Assembly: GCA_949318235.1 (NCBI GenBank)
Contig: OX439134.1
Span: forward strand, 31,244,749-31,308,748
Direction of reading: 5' to 3'
Length of the DNA: 64,000 bases
Source of the DNA: Ecdyonurus torrentis
Lineage: Eukaryota > Arthropoda > Insecta > Ephemeroptera > Heptageniidae
Every line of letters starts with the position of its first letter. Position 1 is the first letter of the stretch. Shown here in pieces: positions 38,539 to 51,094 of this stretch. The notes beneath the pieces were generated by a model. That model was not told where the DNA came from and did no database searches. It was given only the letters and a program-made list of their open reading frames with translations. Made by a program: the position numbers and the translations under genes.

Positions 38539-38766
38539 CACTGAAAAAAATTACTACCTATGACAGGTACATGAACCTGTATTTTGCAATAGGTACACTT
38601 AAATTTTGAACAGGTAGTTATAAACTATAATATCACTTAATCTAAGTGAGTCACACCTTTATTGTAGCATATTGCACCTGCATTAGGTATTATTGTAGTA
38701 TAATAATACCTGTGTTCTAGCTTATATGTCTACCTATTACATTGTTAGTATTAATTTTTTTGCGTG
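38539..38766 (+). mobile_element. Family O
   Basis: CACTGAAAAAAATTACTACC at the left and TTTTTTGCGTG at the right, each flanked by TA. The body includes TTTTGCAATAGGTACACTT and TCTAAGTGAGTCACACC. Confidence 0.72.
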
Positions 38767-39887
38767 TATATATAAGGTGTGAGAATATTTGTAAATTAAA
38801 TTGATTTTAAAATAATTTATGTTTTCACTTTCTTCAGTATTTTTATTGTTACAAACTTTTTTTTTATCTGTCAGATTTGAGAAATTAATGCAAATTTATG
38901 CTAAATACTATACTGCAAAATTTAATAATATGATGCTAATAAAATACTAATTAAATTTGAAGTATATAGCCTTGTTTACAATTGACTTTTCTATTGTGTG
39001 TATGTACATACTTCTAATGTATTAGACAATGTCTGTATTTGGAAACAACAAAACAAATCAATAATGAAACAAATTATTCATTTCGTTCAAAAAAGATAAA
39101 TACATTATTTATGTCCGTCCGTAAATTTATGTATAATAACAACATATATCTTCAACTAAAACAATAGATATTACCAGTGTAGCGAATTAGTTAATTACAA
39201 GTGACGTCGAAAAAGGTTATATATACTATTCTTTAGAGCAGTGTATAGATATCCTCTTGTATGGGTAGTTTTTTACTATTTTTATTTCATTATTATTATA
39301 TCACATAGTCTGTATGTCTATATCTAAATAATTACAATTATATTATTATTATTTTTACTCTGCACATATTGATATGGGAGGCTAAAACATGCACTGGGAC
39401 AACCCAGTAGCCAAGATACAGGCACCCAGTTATGTCACTATTTATTTTGAGGACTACTGTGATATTATTGAAGACAAAAGTATTGCTCGGCTCACGTCCT
39501 TTGAAATATACTTTTTTTTTTTTTTTTTTTTTTTTTGTATAATACGGTATTGTACTTTTTGCATAAAAGTAAAAAAAAAAAATAATAATGAAAAATAAAA
39601 AAGCAAGCAGCCAGCACAAAAACTGTAGAGTATAATCATTGGAGCCATGAATGAAATCGTATCTATTCAATATACGTATAGGATCTTATTTTCAATACAT
39701 AAAATCCTTTCTTTTTTTCCCCCAAGTTTAGATTTTGATTAATAAAAAAGAAGTAATATAAGTGAAAAATTTTTAATCTACATATATACATGCAATTACT
39801 TTAAAATACATATATTTTTATAATATATAATTTTTATATGTATTTCTGCGTATCAATAAATTACAAAACAAAACATTTAAAAGATTA

Positions 39888-40112
39888 ATAAACATTTTTG
39901 AGTTATTATGAGCAGCTAAAGTAATGCATTTTAGTTGAATTATTAACAATGGGTAGTTTAAGTTGTTTTGTGTTGTTTTCAGTTATTTTAGGCTATTTAA
40001 TGTTAAATTAGATATTGTTAATAATTTGCTAAAACGCTTTATTTTAGCTGCTCATAATAACTTAAAAGTGTTTATGTCAAATACGTTAGGATTCGTAACT
40101 GAAGTAATGCAA
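39888..40112. repeat. Family K foldback
   Basis: GAGTTATTATGAGCAGCTAA and its inverse flank a body with TTAAGTTGTTTTGTGTTG, TTTTCAGTTATTTTAGGC and AGGATTCGTAACTGAAGTAA. A C9 run follows the right end. Confidence 0.65.
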
Positions 40113-41815
40113 CCCCCCCCCCCTTTTTTTTTTTTAGTGGTGGGACACTTTTCCGTGATGCTGGAGCTCTATAGTATTGTTATTTTGAAAAAATTCTGCC
40201 CCGAGATTTGGAAATTTTAAATAAGGCTATACTTGTGATACTTTTGCCAATAAAAATGTTTAACATAAAATTTTTGTTGGCAACAGCAGCAAATTTGTGT
40301 CTGCATATTATATTATTAACAATATTATATTCACATGTTGCCATTATTATACTTCTTTTTTGCCCATGTTGACTATAATAATTTATCTAACTTTTGTTGC
40401 TTTATCTAATAAATGATTATTATACTCATTTATACAAAACTTTTATTATTATTTTCATTTTTTTAATATAACATCATGCAATTTTTATTATTGTTGATCC
40501 GATATTGAAAACTTACTATTTATATAAAGTTAAAAGGATTGGAAATAAAATATCATAAATTTTTATTATTTCTGCTATTTATTGAAAAAATCTTTATTTA
40601 TTTTTATTATATTCATTTCACATATTTTATCATATTTTTTTTTGTAAAATACATAAAAAGAGCAAAATACACAACTATATAAAAAAAAAAGTTTTAGTCA
40701 CAAAATACATGCGTAATAAGTAATAAAAAAAACATAAAAAATTAATACATAATTCTTAATTAATTAAAAAAAGCAACCATATTAAAAAAAAAGGTTAATC
40801 ATCATTAGTAATAGTAACTCAACTAATTTTACTACAATATGATTTATTTATTATACTTATTCTAGCTTCTTTCACAAATAATTAGTTTTATTTATTTTTA
40901 AATGTAATTATCTTTTATTTTTATTTATTTTTTTACAAACAATATAGATTTCAATCAGTGTTTTTGATAAATATTTTAGCAATGCAATATTTCTGTTAAT
41001 TTGATTTTAAAAAGCCATATTTAAAAATAGCCTTTAAAAGTATGCAAAATTTTAACTATATTTTAAAAGGGCTGAAAATAAAAGTTGTAAAGATATTTTT
41101 TTAATTGACCGATTTCAAGCTATTTATATCATATCCTATTCCGTTTCGACCTATTGCGCATGCGTAATACGTAGAAACGGAAGTTGATGTGATCGAAATC
41201 GGTTAAAGTCAGCCTCACAACAGTTTTTTTTAAAGTCAGCATCATAAGTCTGATTTGTTCGAATTGAAAATGTCAAGAAAAAAAATCGCACCACCAAAAA
41301 AACACTATTGAAATCCAAGTATTTTAATTTCTTTTAACATTTTTATAATTTTTTTTTTATGCTGTTCAAACATGAATGGCATGCAGTCTATATTATATAT
41401 TTAAAAATTTAATTTATTATTCTATTTTTTTATTTTTAACCGGTCAAACTTATAATTATAAACATTATTTTCTCAATACATTTTTTTATAAACTTAAAAT
41501 ATTTTAGCAGTTTTCATGTGATATTTATTTTTTATACATAATATAAAAAACGACATAATATATTTGTTGTTGTTTGTTAATATAATTAAAATATGTTTTT
41601 TTGTTAATTATAATTAATTATATAATTTAAATGCAATTAATGTTAGTTTTTTTTAATTGGTATGATGTTTAATTGAAGTGAAAAAAAAATGATGTAATTT
41701 TTAAATTATATTATCATTTTTTTAAGATACAAAAATTAATTTATTTTAATAGATTTTGAAGTACAAATGCACTTAAAAGAAACTTATACATTATGTGATG
41801 GGATCATCATAAATA
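40113..41815. other. Very AT-rich, no gene seen
   Basis: Extremely AT-rich sequence with TTTATT-type low complexity. The only structured feature is the palindrome at 41104-41207. Confidence 0.5.
41104..41207. repeat. Short palindrome centred on GCGCATGCGTAA
   Basis: TTGACCGATTTC and GAAATCGGTTAA are inverted ends. Inside, TCCGTTTC pairs with GAAACGGA around CGCATGCG. Confidence 0.5.
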
Positions 41816-42133
41816 TTAAAGGCGTAGAACATCTTGAACAAAAAAAGTTGTGTAATACCTTTACAAAACTAAAAATCAACGTTGATTTGGCCGGAGTCAT
41901 TGATTTCTAATTTATTTTCCATTCACAAAATGCCACTGGCGGGCTTATGACGTCACAGCTCCCTTGTTTTACGCGCGCGTAATCCGGGTGAGCTGTGACG
42001 TCAGTGACCGCCAGTGGCATTTTGTGAATGGAAAATAAATTAGAAATCAATGACTCAGGCCAAATCAACGTTGATTTTCAGTTTTTTTAGGATATTACAC
42101 AACTTTTTTGTTCAAGGTGTTCTACGCCTTTAA
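41816..42133. mobile_element. Family E palindromic element
   Basis: This is nearly the same sequence as 1732-2047, framed by TTAA at both ends, with TGACGTCA in both arms around a TTTTACGCGCGCGTAA centre. Confidence 0.85.
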
Positions 42134-42189
42134 AACGTCAAAATGAGGTGATAATATTGTAAAGAAGGAAACTTGTGTTAAAAATGACG

Positions 42190-42655
42190 TCACTTACACA
42201 GCTAAATATAAATACGTAATAATTATGCTAGATCAATACAGCAACATTAATACATAACAACAAAATTTATGCTATATTGTATAGTTATTATACTATATAG
42301 CATAATACACGGAAAAAATTACTACCTATGGCAGGTATATACATAAATCCTATATTTTGCAATAGGTACACTTTAATTTGGAACAGGTAGTTATAAACTA
42401 CAATACCACTTAATCTAAGTGAGTCACAACTTTATTGTAGCATATTACACCTGCATTAGGTATTATTGTAGTATAATAATACCTGTGTTCTACCTTATAT
42501 GTCTACCTATTACATTTACAGCATTTATTTTTTTTTCCGTGTAGTTAAGATTTTCAGCATAATTACTTCTGTTATTACAAAATAGCAACATTTATGCTCT
42601 AGAGTATGGTAATTATTCATTATAGCATAAGTTACGTAATTATTTTTTCTGTGTC
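42190..42655 (-). mobile_element. Family B interrupted by family O
   Basis: AATTATGCTAGATCAATACAG at the left and CATTATAGCATAAGTTACG, then TTTTTTCTGTG, at the right are one B element split by the O insertion. Confidence 0.58.
42308..42541 (+). mobile_element. Family O inserted in family B
   Basis: CACGGAAAAAATTACTACC to TTTTTTTTCCGTG is flanked by TA on both sides. Family B sequence lies on either side and appears interrupted. Confidence 0.78.
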
Positions 42656-44451
42656 TACCCGATACAAGTTATTTACCCATTTTATGAAGGTCCCGTCCCA
42701 TGATATATTATTGAAGAGTAATTTTCTTTCGAGTACATTAGTACTTTAAGGACCACATAAATCGTCATGTTTTTTCTTACGTAAATGCTTCCTGTGTTTA
42801 ATTATATAAATTACGTTATATATGATTACAATCCAAATATTTTAGCATAGAACATTCATTAACATTTATCTTCTTTCTTTTTTTTTTATCAAATCTTATT
42901 TTACACTTATACACTGGTTTTAAAATGAATTCTTTATAAAAAAAAGGGGGACACAATTTTTGTTAGCTCCTTTAAACAAAGGCGATTATGTTTAATATTT
43001 ATTGTAATATAATTATATAATATAAGGAGGTGTTAAAAAGTGAGTCACCTTTTTTCAATACAAATTTTACATTCAAAATAATGCACTGTTTTGCAAACCA
43101 TTTTAAATTGAATTGTTTGGCAACCTGTTACTATGTCCCTTAAAATGCGCAATCCCATTTAAAATGTATTACGTGATCTTCATTTTTTTTAAAGTTTCAT
43201 AACAGGGTTTACGAACAAGCCTAAAAATTTGATCAATATTGATTTTTTTTCTGTACTATTTAAATATTCACATTAAATTTTCAAAGTCGTTTTTTTTTTT
43301 TTTTTTTTTTCCCTAGGGAAAATTGCGTGTAAAATTTAAATAGTACAAAATTTTATTGTAACCAATGTACAAAAACATTATGCAAAACAAAAATTGTTCT
43401 TCTTGTGCTAATATTTTTCAGTGTAGCACAATATTAACTGTACATAAAATTGGGAGCTTAAAAAAAAAAAAAAAAAAAATCTTTTTTTCATTCAAAATAT
43501 TTTGTTAACTCCACTTTAATAACCTATTTTTTTATTTTTTATTTTGATCTCATCTTTTTAATATTAAATTATGTAAAACTTTTTGAATAAAATATAATAA
43601 AAAATGATCGTAAAATGGTATTATCGCATCTTGAGAGAAAAGAAAACTTTATCAATAACCTTTTTATTTCTGCCTTTTTTGAGATCAATCTGGCAGTTTT
43701 CGTTAATTTATTACAGAAACTTTATATCAGTTTAAATTTTAATTTTTCAAGTTTAAAATTCAAAATTATTATTACATTAAATATGAACCAATTTTTTTTT
43801 GCCATAAATCTTAATATGCGAAATGTAAGAAAGGTAAGTGTTCCGATACATAATAAAATTTAAAATAAATTATAATAAAAATTAAAAATAATTCAAATTG
43901 ATTATTTTGGTTTAAATTAAACTGTAAAATAAAGTTTCTATAATAATGACATTTGTTTTTAATTGTATGTCTAAAAATGGGCAGGACGAGGTAATTTTTC
44001 TTAACATAATTGTTTATATTTTGCAAGTTAATCAATTAAAATAATTACTTTCTAAGAATTTTAAATGTTTTGACTTTAGAATTAGTAGAAATATTTTCAG
44101 CCCACATTCAAAACTTTTTAAATATTTAATTAGTATTGTAATTGGTATGATGACACATCGCGTTTTAGTCAATTTAGAAATGAAATTTTAAAATTAAGGA
44201 GACGAGTAACATGTTCAAGTATATTTAGATTTTAACCAAACTTTGCCATCAAATTTTAGTTAATTTTAAAGGGTACTCTGTCAACTTACCCTGATAAAAT
44301 TTTCAGGGCAGATTACCATTGAAACAATAGAAAAAATCCCATTAACATAGTGACGCATTTCTCGAGATGTTAAAAACTGCTTTACTTAAACAATTTTCAA
44401 ATCGTGATTTATATTTATTTGGCTCCTAAATAAACTATAGCTATCTAAACT
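42656..44451. other. Very AT-rich, no gene seen
   Basis: AT-rich sequence with T and A runs and a lone CAGGGTTTACGAAC half-element at about 43204. Confidence 0.5.
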
Positions 44452-44892
44452 TGCAAAAGTAGGTTCAGTGAGAAAATAAGCAAACTGACAGCTCAACAAT
44501 ACTAACAAAGTGCTAGCAGATGATTTTGTCTTCCTTTCTCAATTTTACATGCTTTCTTATGGGACAATGAAGCTATAACTCAAGTTAAATTTATTTTTCG
44601 GAGTTGAAATTTTACTGCGAGTCTCAAAGCTTTTGTTTTTCTGTATTTTAATCAATTTTATTACATTACTTTAACTAATTAACTTGAAATTCAGGAAAAC
44701 CAAAGCTTTGAAACTCAGTAAGCTACAGTAAAAATTTCATCTCCAGGAAATGATTCTAACTTGAGTTATAGCTTCATTGTCCCATAAGAAAGCATGTTAA
44801 ATTGAGACAGGAACACCAAGTCGTATGCTAGCACTTTGTTAGTATTGTTGGGATGTGAGTTTGTTTATTTTCCCACTAAACCTACTTTTATT
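44452..44892. repeat. Family H foldback
   Basis: GCAAAAGTAGGTTCAGTGAG, CAGCTCAACAATACTAAC and CATGCTTTCTTATGGGACAA at the left are matched inverted at the right around TAACTTGAAATTCAGG. Arms are about 200 bp. Confidence 0.75.
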
Positions 44893-45354
44893 CTGGAAAA
44901 AGGAAGAAACAAAATCACCCTTACTGACCCTTCTCCTTAAAGATAACAACAAATTAAACATATTGCTAAATAAATGTGTCCTATATTAAAAACAATTACT
45001 GATTATTATTATGTCATTATATAACATACCCAAAAAAGGCAAGGTGTTGCAAAAATTTTCTATAGTCTTACTTTTTTATTTTAATAATAATCTTTAATTC
45101 ACGGTTTTTACGTCTAGACGGTTAACGCCTTCTTAATATCATATATTTTTGTGTATTAATTTAAGTCCTTAAAGTTAGGTATGATTATACTTAAAATATA
45201 GACCATGAGTTTTGACATGAATAATAAGTACCCCTAAAGCAATTCACATTTAGAATTCATAAAGAGTATATTTTATTTTTGCTTGCAAAATATTTAAATA
45301 AAAAAAAAAGTTTATTTTTTTTCTTACGAAAATTTGATATGGTAATGTTTTAGT

Positions 45355-45617
45355 TATAGGGTGTATGCGCATGACGTCATACTGAATGCGCTTCGACGCC
45401 ATACTGGAGCAATAAATAACATTTCTCAGGATAGAACAAACATCGTTTTTGGCTATTTGCTTTGGAAAATTATACCTAATTCAACCTGTTTACAGCATCA
45501 ATGTTCTCAAAAATATTGCTTTTTAAACAAGCAAAATGTATCATTTTCCCATACTGACCCATGTTATTTAGTGCTCACTTATGGCGTCAACTATTATATG
45601 AATGTAACCACCCTATA
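45355..45617 (+). mobile_element. Family A
   Basis: This copy runs TATAGGGTGTATGCGCAT to AACCACCCTATA with a short internal deletion in the T-rich middle. Confidence 0.83.
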
Positions 45618-46374
45618 TATTTAAGTGATACGTTAATTATTCTTTTCATATTTACTTATTCATCATTACATTGGTTTTGGAAGTTCTTAAAAATAAGTTA
45701 CATTTATATATGTGAGTAACTTTCAAATTTGTTATTAATCTATTATTATTGAATTTAATTATAATTACATTAATTTTGTTACAAAAAAAAAGTACTTAGT
45801 TAAATTTTTTTCCTTACATGAATTATTTGGAAAATAATTATTTACTTTGCAACTTTTCAACACTCAAAACTCTAAAATGTACTCAAAGTATTCCAGTTTT
45901 TTCTTAAGGTTCGACTGTTTTTTCTTCCTTTTTTTTTTCTTTAGTAACACTTTGAAATAACACTAGATTTGATATCAATATATTTGTTAATTTACATGAA
46001 ATACAGTGTACATTTTAGAGTATTTAATTCTATTTTTTACTGGTATCATTGTAAAGTAATTTTAAATTTCCAGCCTCAAATTAATTTTTGATATTAATTT
46101 TTAATTTTTTTAGCAAAAATACTGTATAGTTAATAATACTCTCTTGAATAGAATTTCATAGAGAAACAGTTATGCAATATTTTAAAGACATTAAAATAAA
46201 TTTTTATGTTACAATATCTGAACCAGATTTTTGACAAAAAAAAAAAAAAAAAAAAAAAAAAGTGTATAAGGAATTATAATTTTATGCTACCAAAATCGTA
46301 CAAACCGTAATTTGCAACGAAATATTTGTTGCATTTATAACCATTGCCAAAATAAGATGAGAGATTATTTTATT

Positions 46375-46506
46375 TCAACCGGAAGCACCCCATTTTCTCG
46401 GCTTATAATCAACACGTATTAAAGTCAATATTACATTGATCACCTGCAAAATTTTAGTGTTTACCTGGGGGAAATTGTTTGAGAAAAAGGGGTGCATGTG
46501 GTTGTA
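46375..46506. repeat. Short imperfect foldback
   Basis: CAACCGGAAGCACCCCATTT with TCTC at the left and GAGAAAAAGGGGTGCATGTG with GTTG at the right are inverted. Confidence 0.5.
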
Positions 46507-46548
46507 AAAAAAAAAAAATCTCTGATGTTTTGTTTTGGCTAAGCCTTA

Positions 46549-46734
46549 AGTGCTTACGTTTACACTAAAAACCGGAAACGGAAGTACCGGAAAAGGAAAT
46601 CACGTGACGGTAAAAGTGGAAGAAAACTTCACCCCAGCAGCAAGCAAGTTCTGCGACACCTCCCACTTTTAAGTTCACATGCTTTTCTTTTCCGGTATTT
46701 CCTCTTCCGGTTTTTAGAGTAAACATAAGCACTC
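46549..46734. repeat. Family I foldback, just 3' of the SBSPON-like gene
   Basis: AGTGCTTACGTTTACACTAA at the left and TAGAGTAAACATAAGCACT at the right are inverted ends. The interior has ACCGGAAACGGAAGTACCGG and TCACGTGACGG. It begins about 60 bp past the gene's poly(A) signal. Confidence 0.75.
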
Positions 46735-46792
46735 ATTTAACACTTCTATAAAAATCTTTTACGTCAAAATTTTTGAACATCAATTTAGTAAT

Positions 46793-46798
46793 TTTATT
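46793..46798 (-). promoter_or_regulatory. Poly(A) signal AATAAA
   Basis: AATAAA on the minus strand lies about 85 nt past the stop codon of the SBSPON-like exon. The spacing suits the 3' end of its mRNA. A foldback element begins just beyond it at 46734. Confidence 0.45.
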
Positions 46799-46880
46799 GT
46801 AACTGAAAACTTGAAACAAGAATGCAAAACTAAAACTTTACGATGATACCAGCAGAGTTTCGAATTGAGCGATGTTATTT

Positions 46881-47080
46881 TCAGACAAAGATGTAATCAG
46901 CTCCGTTCTGACACGGGCAATCACTTCCCTCAGTTGACTCAATTCTTATCCACTTGCCACGACAAACAGGGGAGAAAAGTGACCATCTGGTAGCACGATC
47001 TTCTACTCCATGTCCTGGGCAACGGTAACCGAGAGCCTTGCGCTGAGCTTGTTGTTCACACAGAACGCACACGTATTCTC
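46881..47080 (-). CDS. Last coding exon, RPE-spondin (SBSPON)-like secreted protein
   Basis: This exon encodes the C-terminal 65 residues plus a TGA stop (46883-46881). It follows a good acceptor (pyrimidine-rich tract, TTCCAG just above 47080). Joined to the exon at 54866-54799 it gives an 88-residue stretch with eight cysteines at relative positions 2, 14, 27, 30, 43, 62, 77 and 79. Visible motifs are VCVLC, a YRCPGHG block, W-x6-C-x-G-x-W, CPC, and a YIFV terminus. This cysteine/tryptophan order matches my knowledge of the C-terminal domain of SBSPON/RPE-spondin, a secreted matrix-associated protein with somatomedin-B and thrombospondin type-1 domains upstream. Those domains are not visible here. 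The G+C content is clearly above the surroundings. Methionine at 47072 is internal, not a start. The family name comes from recalled motif order, not from a database search. Confidence 0.72.
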
Positions 47081-47445
47081 CTGGAACATAACGAAATAAA
47101 TCATCAATTAAATTATCAAATGAAATAATCGATAAATTAAAGCACGAAATAAAATCACAAGTTATGACAAATTAGGAACATATTAGGTCGCTACGGCGCT
47201 ACGGCCCACACCGAGATAGCCAAAAGACACGAACAAAAGTAAATACGTAATCTTTATTATGCTTCATTTTCTGCAACTCGTTAAAAAAAATTTTAAGAAG
47301 TTAAAGACACGTGACTTGCGTTACCTGATTTATAAAAGGCTGAACTTTTTGCGGCCAATGTTAGTCAAGAACAAATAGGTGTTGCAGTCGTGATTCCTCA
47401 CGTGACAGGAAAACCGGCCTGAGATGATACGTTATTCTATCATAC

Positions 47446-47675
47446 TAGGTTTAAAAATGCTAACAACAATATTTTTTTAGAGCATTGATGCTGTTAACAG
47501 GTTGAATTAGGTTTTCAAGTATATGCAAGAAAAATACTAATAACCAAACAGATTGGCTTATTTTCCAAAGAAAATAGCCAAAAAACCGCACATTTGTCCA
47601 ATGTTATTCATTGCTCTTTGTTCCAGTATGGCGTTGAAGCGCATTCAGTATGACGTCATGCGCATATACTCTATA
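47446..47675 (-). mobile_element. Family A, partial, in the SBSPON-like intron
   Basis: This inverted copy lacks the first part and ends CAGTATGACGTCATGCGC then ATATACTCTA. Confidence 0.75.
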
Positions 47676-48067
47676 CAATATATTCATACGTTGACTTTAA
47701 GTAACATATTGCTCCACATGCGTGGTGTTTCCATTGCTAAATTGCATGTCACAATGTCTCTCGTGGTTTTCATGGCAATATTTCAGAGTATAGAATCATC
47801 CTAAAACATTTTGCCAATGAATATAGTATAGGGTCAGTAAAGTAAAAAGTAGAATATATGTTTCAATATTTCAATACGTCAAGTGCATCCACTCTCTCAC
47901 ATTTTGACGGTACGGGATTGGCGGTGTATATCTAACACGTAATAAATAAAGTTTATATGTTATCTACCAGATATATTTCATAGTGATTTCCTTTTGCTTT
48001 CAATGTAATGACGATTTAGCTGTTATGGTTATAAATTGCTCACTTAACTTCATAGCGTATACCCGCA

Positions 48068-48068
<1 letters not shown>

Positions 48069-48133
<65 letters not shown>

Positions 48134-48151
48134 AAGAGAGAGAGAGAGACA

Positions 48152-48183
<32 letters not shown>
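48069..48183. repeat. (GA)n with CAGA interruptions
   Basis: Mostly GA with AGCAAG and GACAGA interruptions, in the SBSPON-like intron. Confidence 0.93.
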
Positions 48184-48520
48184 ACTTGAAATTTAGATAT
48201 GAGAATTTTATAGCAAGAGAAATCTGTTACATTTTTCTTTTTGTATGTATATACTTTAAAACATTGAGTTCATAGGATTACATCATCAATTTGATCGATT
48301 GAAGTCAGGTGTTTGTTATTGAATGGAAATAGCCATCTTGGAGACGTATAACCAACCAAAGCTATTTTCCACGTGAATAAAATTTAAATAATTAAAATAA
48401 TTATGCTCTAGTCCAATTTTAATTTTTATTATGGTTGTAAATAGATAAGACTATACAGGAACTGTATTGACACTTTATTATTGTAGTCAGAAATATATTT
48501 ATTTAATTATTATTATTATG

Positions 48521-48783
48521 TTAAAGCTATAGACCGCATAACACAACATCTTTTTAAGGAATAAACTCAAAATGTCTTCAAAACTGATGATAATTTTTAC
48601 CAGAATGTTAATGTAGCTCCACGAGAGAGCGTAAAAATACTGTAAAGTATGCAATTTGCGTGACTATTTATGTTTCTGACGTCAGAAACATGCAAAAATT
48701 ATTAAAAAAATGTTGTGCGGGTTGCATAAATTGAAATTTTCTTATCACTGCTACGGGGCTACTGTTGGGTTTTGAGATAAAAC
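48521..48783 (+). mobile_element. Family D, 3'-truncated, in the SBSPON-like intron
   Basis: It begins TTAAAGCTATAGACCGC and ends abruptly after GGGTTTTGAGATAAAACTG. The right terminus is missing. Confidence 0.78.
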
Positions 48784-49705
48784 TGTGCATAATCATTGAG
48801 CAAAAAATATAATCCGAATATTTTTATTTGTTAAATTTTTTTTACTTTATGTATTTGAAAGTCTTAAACCTTCAAATACCATTGTCCATTGTGCTCCCCT
48901 CCTTCTCTCCCCCCAGAAAAAAAAACTACCTGGACAATTTAACGTCAAACCAAACAGGGACCCCATTTTCAGCTTTAAATCAATTGAAAAAACAAAAACA
49001 AAAGAAAACTCTAAACTAATTATAATTTCAATTAAAACTACAATGGGCTTGTATAAACATTCATCAGCCAAATCTCCTTGCTCTATATAGCAATATACTT
49101 GCTCAATAGGAAACAAATACTTTACTTATTGATTTCTATACTCCATCAAACATTTCACTTTAAACCATTGATATTTCCACTTTCATATTCATCCACTTTA
49201 CAAACAGAACAAAGATATTAATATCCTACATTAAACTATACGATAGTCTAATATATGAATACTATAATAGTTAAATATACTTATTACAATAAGTAAATTT
49301 CAATTATTGCCTCCAGATATTACTTAACCATAGCTAAAGTTATATAGTTTTGAAACTTTGTTAATTTCAATTGTCTATGTTTGAATTTTGATCTAATTGA
49401 GTTTCAAATCTTAATTTATAGTACAATTATATCTTGTTAACTAACCTGCTAAGATTTACTTTGATTGCTTAAGACAAATTGTTTTATTATAGACACCGTA
49501 GTATAGAGTATCAACTTTGATAATTTTTCTCTTATTATGCAGTATTATTTTATTCTGAACTTTTATGCTTGAACTTGCAATCACTTTGAAATTTCTTTAA
49601 AGATGTTAAAATAATAATAATAATAAAAACTATTAAATTAGTCATTTTAAAGTGCATTAGGAAATTCGTTTCTATACATGAAAATATTATAAATAAATAA
49701 ATATG

Positions 49706-49998
49706 TGAATGAATGAATGAATGAATGAATGAATGAATGAATGAATGAATGAATGAATGAATGAATGAATGAATGAATGAATGAATGAATGAATGAATGA
49801 ATGAATGAATGAATGAATGAATGAATGAATGAATGAATGAATGAATGAATGAATGAATGAATGAATGAATGAATGAATGAATGAATGAATGAATGAATGA
49901 ATGAATGAATGAATGAATGAATGAATGAATGAATGAATGAATGAATGAATGAATGAATGAATGAATGAATGAATGAATGAATGAATGAATGAATGAAT
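49706..49998 (+). repeat. (GAAT)n microsatellite, about 73 units
   Basis: About 293 bp of perfect GAAT in the SBSPON-like intron. The long IHSF-repeat frame on the minus strand is an artefact of the repeat. Confidence 0.97.
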
Positions 49999-51008
49999 AC
50001 TATAGCAAAATTTGTGTTTAACGGCTGTCTTTGTTTTTTCAATTTCAAAGATTCTTTTTCGTCATTCCACATAAGCCCACGCTATTATAATTAAAAATTT
50101 AATCCCTTGTTACTGATTTTGCATGAAATTTACAACAAAGTAAAAACATTTATACTTACTAGACGAAATATACGATCAGCAAGATTATAACTTGCAAAGT
50201 CCAATTAGAATGATTTAATAGAGCAAAATGAGATTAAATTTAATAAGCATAGAAAAACAAAACAGCCAACGCAGTGTAGCGTATTATTTAAATTGGTGGT
50301 CATTTAAAATACACTTAGAAAACGTATGTCTAGTGTCTTGACATTTTGTTGTTAAGTCAAAAATATATTATTACTTTTGGTGTAAGTTTGGCGTACTATT
50401 TGATTATAGCAAGCTTTTGCTAATAGAGTGAGAGCGCATTTCGTTCGACTTTTTCAATTTTTGCTCGTGCGCCAATGAATGAACGAATGAAAAACATTAA
50501 TGTTTTATATATAATTAAATATAAGAACAAATAATCAAACTATTTCAATGTAATGGGGTTAAAATAAATAGAATTAAATATTATTTAATGAAACACAAAA
50601 TTTATACTAATTATTGGAAAAGGAATCGACATTCTGGGCAAGCAATAAAAATATTTGTGCAGTTAATGAGCCAACACTAATTCGAATTATACTTAAAACA
50701 AGAATTTTTTTATTATTATTTTTATTATCCTGATATTGAATTAACTTTAGAGCTATTTCTCTTTACATTAATTTTGCACTCTCATATTTTTGTTTTTAAT
50801 TTTTAATATTATTATTTTTGTACATTTAATTCTTATTTTATACTTAGAAATGATTTTTTATCGTACTTTTGTGTATATTTCCTATTAAATATTTTATTAT
50901 TATTTTCTTTTGAAGTTGTAAAATATATTTATATTTATTAAAAAAAATTAAAATTAATTTTTAATGTATATAAAATGTGTTGTTATTGTGTAATTGAGAC
51001 TGCGGATA

Positions 51009-51017
51009 TTCTCTCTC

Positions 51018-51083
<66 letters not shown>
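51009..51083. repeat. (CT)n in the SBSPON-like intron
   Basis: CT run with one GTCT and one TTCT interruption. Confidence 0.92.
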
Positions 51084-51084
<1 letters not shown>

Positions 51085-51094
51085 TATATAAAAC

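Larger units (their letters stand above)
37870..39887. other. AT-rich, no gene seen apart from (CT)n and family O
   Basis: Between the second hAT-like element and family K there is a (CT)n tract, one family O element, a LINE-tail-like stretch and T/A runs. Confidence 0.45.

Noticed and set aside
45361..45624. 87-codon frame
   Set aside because: It covers a family A element, and similar frames appear in A copies at 27606 and 47553.
49647..50072. 141-codon IHSF-repeat frame
   Set aside because: It is the (GAAT)n microsatellite read on the minus strand.
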